Assembly: GCF_003312875.1 (NCBI RefSeq)
Contig: NZ_CP015163.1
Location: 2,480,001-2,544,000, forward strand
Source of the DNA: Amycolatopsis albispora
GTDB lineage: Bacteria > Actinomycetota > Actinomycetes > Mycobacteriales > Pseudonocardiaceae
DNA: 64,000 bases
Reading direction: 5' to 3'
How positions within the stretch are numbered: position 1 is the stretch's first letter; every line of letters begins with the position of its first letter. Under the pieces are notes generated by a model. It made no database searches and was not told the origin of the DNA. It saw only the letters and a program-made list of their open reading frames with translations. The position numbers and the translations under genes were made by a program. Of the stretch, positions 1-8,381 are shown piece by piece.

Positions 1-136
1 GCGTCGACTTGCCTGCGCCGTTCGCCCCGACCAGGCCCACCACGTCGCCGGGGGCGACCACCAGGTCGAGCCCGGAGAACAGCACACGATCGCCGTGCCC
101 GGCGGCCAGGTCCCTGGCGAGAAGAGTCGCACTCAT
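1..136 (-). CDS. ABC-F-like ATP-binding cassette protein, N-terminal fragment
   Basis: Only the first 45 codons lie inside the window; the gene runs off the left edge. The translation reaches an intact Walker A motif, GANGAGKST, at about residues 37-45, preceded by an A-loop region with the text AAGHGDRVLFSGL. That opening resembles soluble ABC-F ATPases (ribosome-associated, no membrane domain) more than an importer subunit, but the Q-loop, signature and any second cassette are outside the window. It starts with ATG 22 bp after the ArsR gene on the same strand, so the two are probably co-transcribed. An ordinary ABC transporter ATPase cannot be excluded. Confidence 0.75.
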   Translation of the reverse strand, partial: MSATLLARDLAAGHGDRVLFSGLDLVVAPGDVVGLVGANGAGKST

Positions 137-157
137 GACAGCGCCGATGCTATCCGC

Positions 158-511
158 TCAGGCCAGGAACTCCCGCAGCCCCATGCGGATGTGCTCGACG
201 TGGAACACCGCCTCGTCGAGCAGCATCGCGACGTGGCTGTCGTAGAGGCTGTAGACCACGCTGCGGCCCTGGCGCCTGCCGGTGACCAGGTTCAGCGTGC
301 GCAGCAGGCGGAGCTGGTGCGAGACCGCGGACTGCTCCATGCCCACCGCCTCCGCCAGCTCGGCCACCGAGCAGGCGCCGTGGCGCAGCGTGGTCAGGAT
401 GAGCAGCCGGGACGGGGTGGCCAGCGCCTGCAGCGTGGCCGCGACGGCCGCCGCGCCCTCGGCGTCCAGTGACGCCGGAGGTGCCGCGCGGCCCTCGACC
501 CCGTGTCCCAT
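158..511 (-). CDS. ArsR/SmtB family metal-responsive repressor
   Basis: A 117-residue winged-helix repressor of the usual ArsR length. The recognition helix region reads MEQSAVSHQLRLLRTLNLV (about residues 57-75), followed by the wing GRRQGRSVVYSL. In the last helix the spacing D-x-H then H-x-x-H (DSH ... HVEH, about residues 91-107) matches the alpha-5 metal site of SmtB/CzrA/NmtR sensors, so zinc or nickel/cobalt is the likely signal; this is family knowledge, not shown here. No cysteine pair of the ArsR alpha-3 type is visible near the recognition helix. It lies directly upstream of the ABC ATPase gene and probably controls it and itself. Confidence 0.9.
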   Translation of the reverse strand: MGHGVEGRAAPPASLDAEGAAAVAATLQALATPSRLLILTTLRHGACSVAELAEAVGMEQSAVSHQLRLLRTLNLVTGRRQGRSVVYSLYDSHVAMLLDEAVFHVEHIRMGLREFLA

Positions 512-520
512 CCCGTCATC

Positions 521-2026
521 CTAGACCGCGGGGTGCTCGTGCACCTTCGCGTACGCGCGCTCGCGGGCCTGCCGCTGTTCGTCGCCCAGCCCGCTGAACG
601 CCGACCGGTCGGCCCCGCACGCGACGTCGTGGTGCGGGCGCGTGCCGTCCACCAGGAACCGGGTGACCGTGTTGTTCGCGCAGGCGTTCTCCGACAGGTA
701 CGCGCCGTGCCCGCCCTGGTCGACGGTCACCATCCGGGCGCGGTCACCGAGCGCACGGCGCATCTCGCGTGCCCCGGCCAGCGGCGTCGCCGGGTCGCGC
801 CGGTTCTGCACGATGAGCACAGTGGACGGTCCCGCATCGGTGATCCGCACCGGCGGCTCGGCCGGTTCGGCCGCCCAGAACGCACACGGCCAGATGTTCG
901 CCGAGGCCGCGCCGAACATCGGGTAGCGCTTGCGGTCCTGCTCGACGTTGCGCTGGTAGGTCCGGACCTCCTCCGGCCAGTCGCTGTCACCGCACACCAC
1001 GTACAGCTGCGAGGACAGAAGGTTTCCCAGGTCCACCGCGGCCGCGGTGGTGGCCGGTGCGTCGGCGCGGTCCAGCGCCTGCCACTGCTGGGCGAGGACC
1101 GGGAAGTTCGCGTCCCCGTAGAGAGCGCCGAAGGTCAGGTGGCGGAACAACGCGCCATCGATCCCGGCCACCGGGTCGGCGTCGAGCTTCGCGGCCAGTT
1201 CGAAGTACTTCGCCTTGACCTCACGCGGTTTCCGGCCGAGTTCGTAGGTGCCGTCGCGATCGGCCGCCCAGCGCGCGAAGTCCGGGAAGCGGTCTTCCAT
1301 GCCCTGGCCGAGGCGACGCGCGCCGGCCGGGTCGAGCCCGCCGGTGCCGGTCGCGCTGTCCAGCACGATCCGGTCGGTGCGCTCGGGGAACAGCGTGGCG
1401 TAGACGGCACCGAGATAACTGCCGTACGAACCGCCGAAGTACGAGATCTTCGGCTCGCCGAGGGCTTCGCGGATCAGGTCCATGTCGCGCGCGGTGTTCG
1501 CGGTGGTGATGAACGGCAACCGCGGCCCGGAAACCGAAGCGGCGCACTGCTGCGCGAGCCCCTGCGCGACCTGGGCCCTGGACGCCACGTCGGCGGCGTC
1601 CTTCGCGTACGGCGGCACGTTGCTGACCAGCTGGTCCGGCCGCAGATCACAGGTGACCGGCGAACTCTGGCCGACGCCACGCGGGTCGAAGCCGATCAGG
1701 TCGTAGGTGTCGAGCACGCTCGCCGGCAGCCCGGCCGCCGCGAGATCGGCGGGCATGCTCAGCCCCGGGCCGCCCGGACCGCCGGGGTTGAGCAGCAGCA
1801 CACCGCGCCGCTGGGCCGGTTTTGCGCTGGGGAGCCGGGAAATCGCCAGTTCGAGCTGCTCACCGGCGGGGTTGCGGTGGTCCAGCGGAACGGTCAGCTT
1901 CGCGCACAGCAGCTGCGGCGAATCCGCGCACGGCGCCCACTGCGGTGCCGCCTCCGCCGCCTGGGCCTGCGGTGCCAGCACCACCACCGAAGCCGCCGTC
2001 AGCACGACTGCCAGAGATCTTCGCAT
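521..2026 (-). CDS. Secreted alpha/beta-hydrolase, TAP-like tripeptidyl aminopeptidase family
   Basis: About 501 residues, starting with a signal peptide (MRRSLAVVLTAASVVVLA then an AQA cleavage-like site). The oxyanion-loop text NPGGPGGPG and the nucleophile elbow GGSYGSYLG (GxSxG) are those of the Streptomyces tripeptidyl aminopeptidase/SlpD-SlpE group; the C-terminal TAP-like domain carries the DPATPL and GGHGAY segments that supply the catalytic Asp and His. The predicted role is removal of N-terminal peptides outside the cell. The ATG at 2026 is preferred to the GTG at 2029 because the GGGGG ribosome-binding stretch is then four bases away. It stands alone between the ArsR unit and the anti-sigma gene. 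Confidence 0.9.
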   Translation of the reverse strand: MRRSLAVVLTAASVVVLAPQAQAAEAAPQWAPCADSPQLLCAKLTVPLDHRNPAGEQLELAISRLPSAKPAQRRGVLLLNPGGPGGPGLSMPADLAAAGLPASVLDTYDLIGFDPRGVGQSSPVTCDLRPDQLVSNVPPYAKDAADVASRAQVAQGLAQQCAASVSGPRLPFITTANTARDMDLIREALGEPKISYFGGSYGSYLGAVYATLFPERTDRIVLDSATGTGGLDPAGARRLGQGMEDRFPDFARWAADRDGTYELGRKPREVKAKYFELAAKLDADPVAGIDGALFRHLTFGALYGDANFPVLAQQWQALDRADAPATTAAAVDLGNLLSSQLYVVCGDSDWPEEVRTYQRNVEQDRKRYPMFGAASANIWPCAFWAAEPAEPPVRITDAGPSTVLIVQNRRDPATPLAGAREMRRALGDRARMVTVDQGGHGAYLSENACANNTVTRFLVDGTRPHHDVACGADRSAFSGLGDEQRQARERAYAKVHEHPAV

Positions 2027-2103
2027 CACGCCCCCACAGGTTGGTATCAGGACGCGTCCAGCCTAGGAACCGGCCGGTGCGCCCACATCAACCTCCGGGC
2101 TGA

Positions 2104-2155
2104 CCCGGGGGTGGCTTTCGGATGAGCGAACCCTCCATCGAAAGTCACCCCCGGG
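2104..2155. terminator. Long inverted repeat downstream of the anti-sigma gene
   Basis: Arms of 17 bases at 2104-2120 and 2139-2155 pair with one G-T mismatch around an 18-base loop. The arm contains the block GTGGCTTTCG, which recurs in the intergenic hairpins at 13214 and 48494. The position, just after the stop of the sigma/anti-sigma pair on the minus strand, suits a factor-independent terminator, but there is no T-run. Confidence 0.6.
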
Positions 2156-2158
2156 CCG

Positions 2159-2842
2159 TCACACCGGTACGGAGACGAAGGTCTTCCCGTCGAAGTTCTC
2201 CACTTCGACCGCGGCCACCTGGTCCGGCGCGACCAGTGCCGCACCGTCCAATTTGGTCCCATCGCGTTCACCGGCCGGTGAAACCAGCCAGCTGCCGGCC
2301 TCGGCCCGCGTGCCGTCCTTGCCCACCACCATGATCCGGCACTTCTGCCCGGCGGGAATGCCCTTGATGTCGGTGCTGATCCGCACCCAGCCCGCCGCCG
2401 GTTTCACCGTCGCGGTCATGCTCGCGCCCGTCGCCGCGTCGGTGCCGGAACCGGTCTTCGTGCCCGGCGGCAGCGCGACCACCTCCGGCGCGTCCGGCGC
2501 CGACTGCTGGCCGACGATCACCCCGCCACCCAGGAACGCCGCGGCCACCACGGCCGCCGCCACGCCGACGGCGAAACGCCGCTTGCGCTCCTGCCCGCCG
2601 CGTTCCGCACGCACCTGCCGCAGCGTGCGCTGCAGCAGCAGATCCCCGCCCTCGGGCGGGCCGTCGAGCATCGCCTCCGGCGGGACCTCGCCGAGCGCGT
2701 CGTGCAACCGCCGCAGCTCGGCCAACTCGGCGGCGCACCGCGGGCAGGCCGCGACGTGTTCCTCCACCGCGCGCACCTCCCACTCGTCGAGCGCGCCCAG
2801 CGCGTAGGCGCCGAGCAACTGCGCGTCGTGCCCCGTGTTCAT
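2159..2842 (-). CDS. Anti-sigma factor with zinc-binding ZAS domain (RskA-like)
   Basis: A 227-residue membrane anti-sigma factor. The N-terminal cytoplasmic part has the ZAS motif H-x3-C-x2-C (HVAACPRC, about residues 28-35), one transmembrane helix follows (FAVGVAAAVVAAAFLGGG, about residues 96-113), and the rest is an extracytoplasmic RskA-type domain. It should hold the cognate ECF sigma factor inactive until proteolysis or zinc/thiol chemistry releases it. The ATG start overlaps the sigma-factor stop by four bases (ATGA), so the pair is translationally coupled. The large open frame continuing upstream of this ATG lies over the sigma gene and is not used. Confidence 0.92.
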   Translation of the reverse strand: MNTGHDAQLLGAYALGALDEWEVRAVEEHVAACPRCAAELAELRRLHDALGEVPPEAMLDGPPEGGDLLLQRTLRQVRAERGGQERKRRFAVGVAAAVVAAAFLGGGVIVGQQSAPDAPEVVALPPGTKTGSGTDAATGASMTATVKPAAGWVRISTDIKGIPAGQKCRIMVVGKDGTRAEAGSWLVSPAGERDGTKLDGAALVAPDQVAAVEVENFDGKTFVSVPV

Positions 2843-3390
2843 CCGGCCACCCCCTTCAGCGCCAGCTGCCGTCCCAGCGACGTGTTCCGCAATGTTCGCA
2901 GTGCGTAGTGCGATCTCGATTTCACCGTGCCCGGTGCCACCCCGAGCGCCGCCGCCGCCTCGCTCACGCTGCGCCCTTCGAAGTAGATCTTCACCAGCAC
3001 GTCCCGGTGGTCGGCCGAGAGCTGGTCCAGTGCCTCGAGCACCACCACCGAATCCACCACCGAATCCGCGTGGTCGCGCTGCACCGGCGGCTTCTCCGGC
3101 ACCTCTGGCACCTCCGGCGGCCGCGCCGACTTCGCCCGGAACCGGTCGGTGATGATGTTGCGGGCCACGGTCAGCAGCCAGCCGCGGACCGAGCCCTTGC
3201 CGTTGACCAGCACGTCCGGATTGCGCCACGCCCGCACCAGTGTCTCCTGGACCACGTCCTCCGCGGCCGCCCGGTCCCCGGTCAGGCGGGTCGCGTAGGC
3301 CAGCAGTGCGCGGCCGTGCTCCTCGTAGACCGATCGGATCAGCGCCTCGTCGGCCGCGGGTTCCCGGTTCCGGGACCACAACGCCGCCAT
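2839..3390 (-). CDS. ECF RNA polymerase sigma factor
   Basis: 183 residues, with sigma region 2 (AAEDVVQETLVRAWRN, about residues 42-57), a Pro-rich linker, and sigma region 4 (HRDVLVKIYFEGRSVSEAAA, then LGVAPGTVKSRSHYALRTL). This is the standard two-domain ECF arrangement paired with a zinc anti-sigma factor, as in the SigK/SigL-RskA type. The gene is first in the two-gene unit and is coupled to the anti-sigma gene by ATGA. The divergent region at 3391-3614, shared with the GGDEF gene, includes the palindrome CGAACCGGTTCG at 3473-3484, a possible control site. Confidence 0.93.
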   Translation of the reverse strand: MAALWSRNREPAADEALIRSVYEEHGRALLAYATRLTGDRAAAEDVVQETLVRAWRNPDVLVNGKGSVRGWLLTVARNIITDRFRAKSARPPEVPEVPEKPPVQRDHADSVVDSVVVLEALDQLSADHRDVLVKIYFEGRSVSEAAAALGVAPGTVKSRSHYALRTLRNTSLGRQLALKGVAG

Positions 3391-3472
3391 CCAGCTCTCC
3401 TCCCCGCCCGTGGGCGCGTAAGTGACCGCGTAACCGTGCCACGCACCGGCAGCACGAACACGGGTCCGCGCG

Positions 3473-3484
3473 CGAACCGGTTCG
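3473..3484. promoter_or_regulatory. Palindrome in the sigma/GGDEF divergent promoter region
   Basis: The 12-base sequence CGAACCGGTTCG is a perfect palindrome in the 224-base region between the divergently transcribed sigma-factor and GGDEF genes. It may be an operator; no regulator is implied by the sequence alone. Confidence 0.3.
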
Positions 3485-3614
3485 ATTTCTTTCGCCGGTT
3501 TCGGCGAACGGCCAAGGCCACTGGGCCGCTCACCCGAAGGGCTTGCCCTGTTCGGCTGACGCGGTAGCGTACGGTGACGATTCGGCGACCGATCGCACGA
3601 AACCGGAAGAGGGC

Positions 3615-5693
3615 GTGGAGAAGCGCAGATCTGGATCCCGCGGCGGGCGGCTCTGGGTGGGGTATCTGCTGGCCGGCGGGCTCACCGTGGCCGCCTACTA
3701 CACCACCGTGCGCACCGGCGGCCCGCCCGCCCTGCGGGTCACGCTGTACTGCCTGGTGAGCGCCTCGGCCGCGGCCGCGGTGCTGTTCGGCTGCGTGCGC
3801 AACCGGCCGCGGTCCTGGCTGCCGTGGGTGCTGCTCGGGCTGAGCCAGGTGATCTACGCCGCCGCCGACGCGAACTTCTACGTCACGCACTTCATCCTGG
3901 CCGACACCAGCTTCCCGGCCGTGGCCGACGTGCTCTACCTGTCGCACTACCCGCTGGTGGTGGCCGGGCTGGTGCTGCTGATCCGCCGCCGCAACGCCGG
4001 CCGTGACGTGCCGAGCCTGCTCGACGCCGCGCTGCTGGCGGTGGTCGCGGGCATGCTGTCGTGGCTGTACCTGATCGGGCCGCAGGCCGAGGCGCATTCA
4101 CCCGTGCTGGTGAAGGTGGCGTCGGTCGCCTACCCGATGATGGACCTGGCGATGTTCGCCGTCGCGGTGCGGCTGATCCTCGGCCGGGGCCGCCGCAACA
4201 CCGCCTTCGTGCTGCTGTCGACCAACCTGCTGGCCTTCTTCGCCGCCGACAGCGTGTACGTCTTCCAGCAGCTCAACCAGACCTACGCGGCGGGCAACTT
4301 CCTCGACGCCTTCTGGCTTTCCGGCAATCTCGCGCTCGGCGCCGCGGCCCTGCACCCGACCATGGCCCGGATCGCCGACCCCGGCGCGGCCCCCGACCGC
4401 GGCCCCGGCCCGCTGCGCATCACCGCATTGTGCGCGGCCGCGCTGATCGCCCCGGCGACCCTGCTGGTGCAGTACGCGAACGGTGCCTACTCCTCCATCC
4501 CGGTGGTCGGCTGCGCCTGCGCGATCCTGTTCGTGCTGACCATCGCGCGGCTGGCGGGCCTGGTCTCCGAGCAACGCAGGCTGGCCATCACCGACGGTCT
4601 CACCGGCCTGCGCACCCGGCGCTTCTTCGAGGCCGAGCTGCCCGCCGAGATCGCCCGCGCGCGGCGGGCCGGTACGCCGCTGGCGGTGCTGATCGCCGAC
4701 GTCGACCACTTCAAGTCGATCAACGACCGGTACGGCCACCCCGCCGGGGACCGGGTGCTGGTGGAGATCGGCCGCCGCCTGCGCCACGCCACCAGGGACA
4801 CCGACATCCTGGCCCGCTACGGCGGTGAGGAGTTCGCGCTGCTGATCCGCGGCACCGGCGGTGAGGAACCGGCGGTGATCGGCGAGCGAATCCGCCGCGC
4901 GGTGGCCGACAGCCCGATCGACATCGACGACGGGCACCGCCCCATCGAGGTCACGATCTCGGTGGGCACGGCGAGCTTTCCCTTGCACGGCAAGACACCC
5001 GCCGATCTGGTCGGCGCCGCCGACCGCGCGCTCTACGCCGCGAAGAACCGCGGCCGCGACCGGGTGGTCGACTGGCCGGCCGAGGAACCCGACTCCGACG
5101 CCGGGATCACCTATCTGCAGCGGATCGCCGACGAAGTGGACGGCTGGCTGTCCACACGGGAACACGGGCGCGCGGTGGGCCGCTGGGCCGCGCTGGTCGC
5201 GGAGGAACTGGGCCGCTCCCCCGCCAGCGTGCGGCTCGCCGAACTCGCCGGGCGACTGCACGACGTCGGGAAAATCCTGATACCCAAGGAAATCTGGGAA
5301 AAGCGCGGGCCGCTGACCGCCGACGAATGGGCGCAGGTGCGCCAGCACCCGGTCTACGGGTACCGGCTGGTGCTGGCCGTGCCGGGGCTGGGCGAGGTGG
5401 CCGACGTGATCCGCCAGCACCACGAGCGCTTCGACGGCGAGGGTTACCCGGACCGGCTCGCCGGCACCGCGATCCGGTTCGAGGCCAGGATCCTGGCGGT
5501 CTGCGACAGCTGGGCGGCGATGCTCGCCGACCGGCCGTACCAGCGCGCCCGCACCGAGGCCGAGGCCGAGCGCGAACTGCTCGACGGCCGCGGCAGCCAG
5601 TTCGACCCGCAGGTGGTGGCGGCGTTTCTCGGCCTGCGCGCCCGGGGCGCGCTCGGCGCGCTGCCCCGGGCGAACGCGGCTCAGCCGGGCTGA
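3615..5693 (+). CDS. Membrane GGDEF + HD-GYP protein (c-di-GMP synthesis and breakdown)
   Basis: 692 residues from the GTG at 3615, chosen because a GGAAGAGGG ribosome-binding stretch precedes it; an ATG at 3543 would add 24 residues of non-membrane sequence. The first ~300 residues hold about eight to ten hydrophobic segments. A GGDEF domain follows with the active text RYGGEEF (about residue 403) and, exactly five residues before GGEEF, an RxxD inhibitory site (RDTD). The C-terminal HD-GYP domain shows HDVGKILIP, QHHERFDGEGYP and CDSWAAM. It may therefore both make and hydrolyse c-di-GMP, with product feedback on the cyclase. The gene end overlaps the convergent TenA-like gene by 13 bp. Confidence 0.93.
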   Translation: MEKRRSGSRGGRLWVGYLLAGGLTVAAYYTTVRTGGPPALRVTLYCLVSASAAAAVLFGCVRNRPRSWLPWVLLGLSQVIYAAADANFYVTHFILADTSFPAVADVLYLSHYPLVVAGLVLLIRRRNAGRDVPSLLDAALLAVVAGMLSWLYLIGPQAEAHSPVLVKVASVAYPMMDLAMFAVAVRLILGRGRRNTAFVLLSTNLLAFFAADSVYVFQQLNQTYAAGNFLDAFWLSGNLALGAAALHPTMARIADPGAAPDRGPGPLRITALCAAALIAPATLLVQYANGAYSSIPVVGCACAILFVLTIARLAGLVSEQRRLAITDGLTGLRTRRFFEAELPAEIARARRAGTPLAVLIADVDHFKSINDRYGHPAGDRVLVEIGRRLRHATRDTDILARYGGEEFALLIRGTGGEEPAVIGERIRRAVADSPIDIDDGHRPIEVTISVGTASFPLHGKTPADLVGAADRALYAAKNRGRDRVVDWPAEEPDSDAGITYLQRIADEVDGWLSTREHGRAVGRWAALVAEELGRSPASVRLAELAGRLHDVGKILIPKEIWEKRGPLTADEWAQVRQHPVYGYRLVLAVPGLGEVADVIRQHHERFDGEGYPDRLAGTAIRFEARILAVCDSWAAMLADRPYQRARTEAEAERELLDGRGSQFDPQVVAAFLGLRARGALGALPRANAAQPG

Positions 5694-6334
5694 TCGGCCA
5701 GCGTGTTCCAGAACATCAGCTCGTAGCTCTGGAACAGGCGGGCGTAGCGACGGGCCTCACGATCACCGCGGCCCGCGTCGAGTCCGGTTTGGACAGCCGC
5801 GGCGGCCTGCTCGTCGGCGCCCGGCGCGGGGGTGGCGAAGAAGTCGAAGAAGGCACACGCCTCGTCGTCGAAGCCGTACTGCTCGCGCATCGCGCCGGTG
5901 ATCGCCGCGCAGTAACTGCCCCAGGCGGCGAAGTTCGAGTAGAGCGCGATGACCACATCGGACGGTTCGCCGTTGAGCGCGAGCCAGGCGAAGTACGCCG
6001 GGTAGGCCTGGCACCCGGCCTGCGGTTCGTAGGCGTCGAGCGCGGCATCGTCCAGCCCGGCGGCGGCCGCGAGCGCGGGCAGCTTGCCGAGGGCGAGCCG
6101 TTCACCGGCGGCGAGGTCGGCGAAGAACTCCCGCACGGCGGGCTCTTCGCTGCGCGCGGCGAGGGTGAGGCAGCTGCGCCAGTCGCTGCGCACAATGCGC
6201 AGTTCCTCGGCGGCGATGGTGGCGAAGACCGAGCGCGGCGCCTCGCCGGCGGTGATCAGCGGGACCAGCCTGTTCTCGCGGTCGCGCGGGGCCAGTTCGG
6301 CCTGGACCGAGGCCAGCAGCTCCGTTGCGCTCAT
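5681..6334 (-). CDS. TenA/PqqC-fold (haem-oxygenase-like) protein
   Basis: A 217-residue all-helical protein starting at the ATG with an AGAAGGAG ribosome-binding site. Segments such as GCQAYPAYFAWLALNGEP and ALYSNFAAWGSYCAAI match the TENA/THI-4/PQQC superfamily, often annotated as thiaminase II or TenA-type transcriptional regulator. A cysteine falls in YCAAI, near where TenA enzymes carry their nucleophile, but I cannot align the active site reliably, so neither thiamin salvage nor a non-enzymatic role is settled. The gene stands alone, convergent with the GGDEF/HD-GYP gene. Confidence 0.7.
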   Translation of the reverse strand: MSATELLASVQAELAPRDRENRLVPLITAGEAPRSVFATIAAEELRIVRSDWRSCLTLAARSEEPAVREFFADLAAGERLALGKLPALAAAAGLDDAALDAYEPQAGCQAYPAYFAWLALNGEPSDVVIALYSNFAAWGSYCAAITGAMREQYGFDDEACAFFDFFATPAPGADEQAAAAVQTGLDAGRGDREARRYARLFQSYELMFWNTLADQPG

Positions 6335-6494
6335 CGGGGTCGCTTCTCCTTCTGTCGCTGGTAGTGGCGGTTTTCTGACTGCCCGTGACCAGCACGGTAC
6401 ACCGGTTCGGGTGAACCGCCGCGCGACTCGCGTAAGGCGGCCCGTGCCGGGCCATCTCAGTGGCGACCGAAGTGAAGGAAGAAGGTGGCCCGAG

Positions 6495-6896
6495 ATGAAC
6501 GACGCCGTACACCAGCACCAGTTCGTGTCCCTCAGCGACGCGGACGCGCCCGTGCTCTCCCGCTTCTCGTACTCGGCGGCGGAGCCGTTCGGGGTCGTTC
6601 TGTCCTTCCAGGCGGGCGACGGCACCTGGGTCGAGTGGAGCTTCGCCCGTGACCTGCTGATCGCCGGCCTGATCGGCCCGGTCGGCGAGGGCGACGTCCG
6701 GATCCGGCCCGAGCTGGCGCGCGACGAGCAGTTCCTCGCCGTGGAGTTCGAGTCACCCGGCGGTTACGCGGTGGTGGAACTGCTGCGCGTGGACGTGGAA
6801 ACCTTCATCGACGCCGCGGCCGCCATCGTGCCGATCGGCGCCGAAGAAGCCTTCTTCGACGTGGATGCCCTCATCGAAGAACTCACCGACGCCTGA
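6495..6896 (+). CDS. SsgA-like protein (SALP), sporulation/cell-division regulator
   Basis: 133 residues, typical for SALPs. The diagnostic core FSYSAAEPFGVVLSF followed by WVEWSFARDLLIAGL and GDVRIRP corresponds to the conserved SsgA/SsgB fold, which in Streptomyces recruits FtsZ to sporulation septa. The SALP family is confined to morphologically complex actinobacteria, so it also says something about the host. The start is the ATG after GAAGGTGG at 6481. There is no partner gene next door; which SALP subgroup it belongs to cannot be decided by eye. Confidence 0.9.
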   Translation: MNDAVHQHQFVSLSDADAPVLSRFSYSAAEPFGVVLSFQAGDGTWVEWSFARDLLIAGLIGPVGEGDVRIRPELARDEQFLAVEFESPGGYAVVELLRVDVETFIDAAAAIVPIGAEEAFFDVDALIEELTDA

Positions 6897-6918
6897 GCCG
6901 TGTTGAACGGCGCGTTGC

Positions 6919-7617
6919 TCAGCGGTGGCGGGCGATCGATCGCACCACGGCGCCCGCGCCCAGCGTGAGCACCACCACGGCGAGCCCCCACCGGCGCTTG
7001 TCCTCGGTGTCCAGCCCGCGTTCCGGCTTCGCCTCGGCGGCCGGCTCGATCGGCGCCGCCCGCTTCCTCGCGGAAGGGGGCGGCGCCGATTCCGGTTCCG
7101 GCGGCGTGGCCTCCTGGGGCGGGGGTGCCACGGCCTGCCGGCTGGTCGGCGGCGAGCTGGTTCCGGGCGGGGTGGTCTCGGTCTCCGGCGGAGTGGTCTC
7201 CGGCTGGGTCACGGGTGGCTCCGGCGTTTCCGTCGGCGGCGGCTCCGGTGACGGCGGTGGCGGCTCCGGTGGCGGTGGCTCCGGCGGCGGTGGTGGCGGC
7301 GGCGGCTCCGGTGGCGGCTCCGGCGGTGGCGGCGGTGATGGTGGTGGCGATGGTGCCGGGGGCGGCGGAGGTGGGGGCGGCGGCACCGGCGGTGGCGGCG
7401 GCGGAGGCTTCTGTGGCGGACACGGCGGGTTCGGCAGGCACAGCGACCCGATCAGGCACAACCGCGGCTCGGCCCCGACCGCCGCGGTCCGAGCGTCCGG
7501 CCCGGCCGAAGCAGCCAGCTCGTCTGGTCCGGTCGCGGCCGCTGAGGTCGGCAGGGGGCCCGCCAGTGTCAGCGTGACGCCCGCCGCCAGGGCGGCGCCG
7601 TAGCGTGCGGGGCCCAT
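6919..7617 (-). CDS. Secreted proline-rich protein with C-terminal membrane anchor
   Basis: 232 residues: a signal peptide (ALAAGVTLTLAGPLPTSAAA), a short segment with three cysteines (LCLIGSLCLPNPPC), about 65 residues of almost pure Pro/Glu/Ser runs (plus-strand 7250-7420), a Thr/Pro/Glu-rich stretch, and a final transmembrane helix (WGLAVVVLTLGAGAVV) with a basic tail. It should span the cell wall with its C-terminus held in the membrane. The start ATG shares one base with the stop of the DUF4239 gene (TGATG), so the two are translationally coupled and presumably act together. Function unknown. Confidence 0.75.
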   Translation of the reverse strand: MGPARYGAALAAGVTLTLAGPLPTSAAATGPDELAASAGPDARTAAVGAEPRLCLIGSLCLPNPPCPPQKPPPPPPPVPPPPPPPPPAPSPPPSPPPPPEPPPEPPPPPPPPEPPPPEPPPPSPEPPPTETPEPPVTQPETTPPETETTPPGTSSPPTSRQAVAPPPQEATPPEPESAPPPSARKRAAPIEPAAEAKPERGLDTEDKRRWGLAVVVLTLGAGAVVRSIARHR

Positions 7618-8381
7618 CAGGCCAGCCGGTCCACGGCCCAGCGGAAGGCGTCCGGCTCCACCTTCGCGCCACCGCCGAAGGGGTTTTGCAGCTGGTAGAT
7701 GGCGAACAACAACAGCGTGATCGTCCCGGCCAGGGTGGACACGATGATCACGTGCGTGAGCAGTTTGGTCCCGCCGAACAGGTTCGGCAGCAGCACCGTG
7801 ATCACGCTGCCCAGCACCAGCACGAACCAGACCACCGCCCCGACGCCCGCCGTGTCCGTCCCGTTCAGCCGCGCCTGGCGTGCCTGGTAGACCTCCCACA
7901 GCTTGTCCAGCGCCTCGGTCTTGCGGCCGACCGAGAACTCGTCCTCCGGGATCTCGGTCTCGACGATCGCCACGCGGAGTTCCTCCAGCTGGCGCTCGGC
8001 CGTCTTGGGCACCGGCTCCCCCGCCCGCAGCTTCGGCCACTCCTCGTTGGTCACCGTCGAGGCGTACTCGGCGGCGGACCGCCGCGCCTGCTCGGCCACC
8101 GGCCCCGGCAGCGAGTCCGCCGCCCAGGCGACCGCCACCAGGCCGTCGGCCTCCTCGTAGGACTTCTCGCTGACCGCGGCCACCCCGTCGTAGAGCGAAA
8201 TGAGCACGAAGGCCACCAAAACCACGTGGAGACCGGCGACGATGGTGAACACCTGCCCGGCCGCGTCGTTGTTGCCGGGGCGGCCCTCGTCCAGCCCGAA
8301 CCGCCGCACCAGATACGCGGTCACCCCCGCGACGACCGCGGCGCCGGCGACCCACAACACGCCGCTCAGAACGATGTTCAT
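7617..8381 (-). CDS. DUF4239 (bestrophin-like) membrane protein
   Basis: 254 residues with two N-terminal and two C-terminal transmembrane segments around a soluble helical middle: VLWVAGAAVVAGVTAYLV, FTIVAGLHVVLVAFVLISLY, VWFVLVLGSVITVLLP and TLAGTITLLLFAIYQL. The text YDGVAAVSEKSYEEADGL is characteristic of DUF4239 proteins, which are distantly likened to bestrophin channels; no transport activity is established. It is first in a two-gene unit and is coupled to the proline-rich anchored protein by a one-base stop/start overlap. Confidence 0.8.
   Translation of the reverse strand: MNIVLSGVLWVAGAAVVAGVTAYLVRRFGLDEGRPGNNDAAGQVFTIVAGLHVVLVAFVLISLYDGVAAVSEKSYEEADGLVAVAWAADSLPGPVAEQARRSAAEYASTVTNEEWPKLRAGEPVPKTAERQLEELRVAIVETEIPEDEFSVGRKTEALDKLWEVYQARQARLNGTDTAGVGAVVWFVLVLGSVITVLLPNLFGGTKLLTHVIIVSTLAGTITLLLFAIYQLQNPFGGGAKVEPDAFRWAVDRLA

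Noticed and set aside
7250..7420. Repeat array (CRISPR or minisatellite) in the GGCGGTGGC-rich stretch
   Set aside because: It codes for a proline-rich segment of a membrane-anchored protein; the repeats are codon-level with no spacers.
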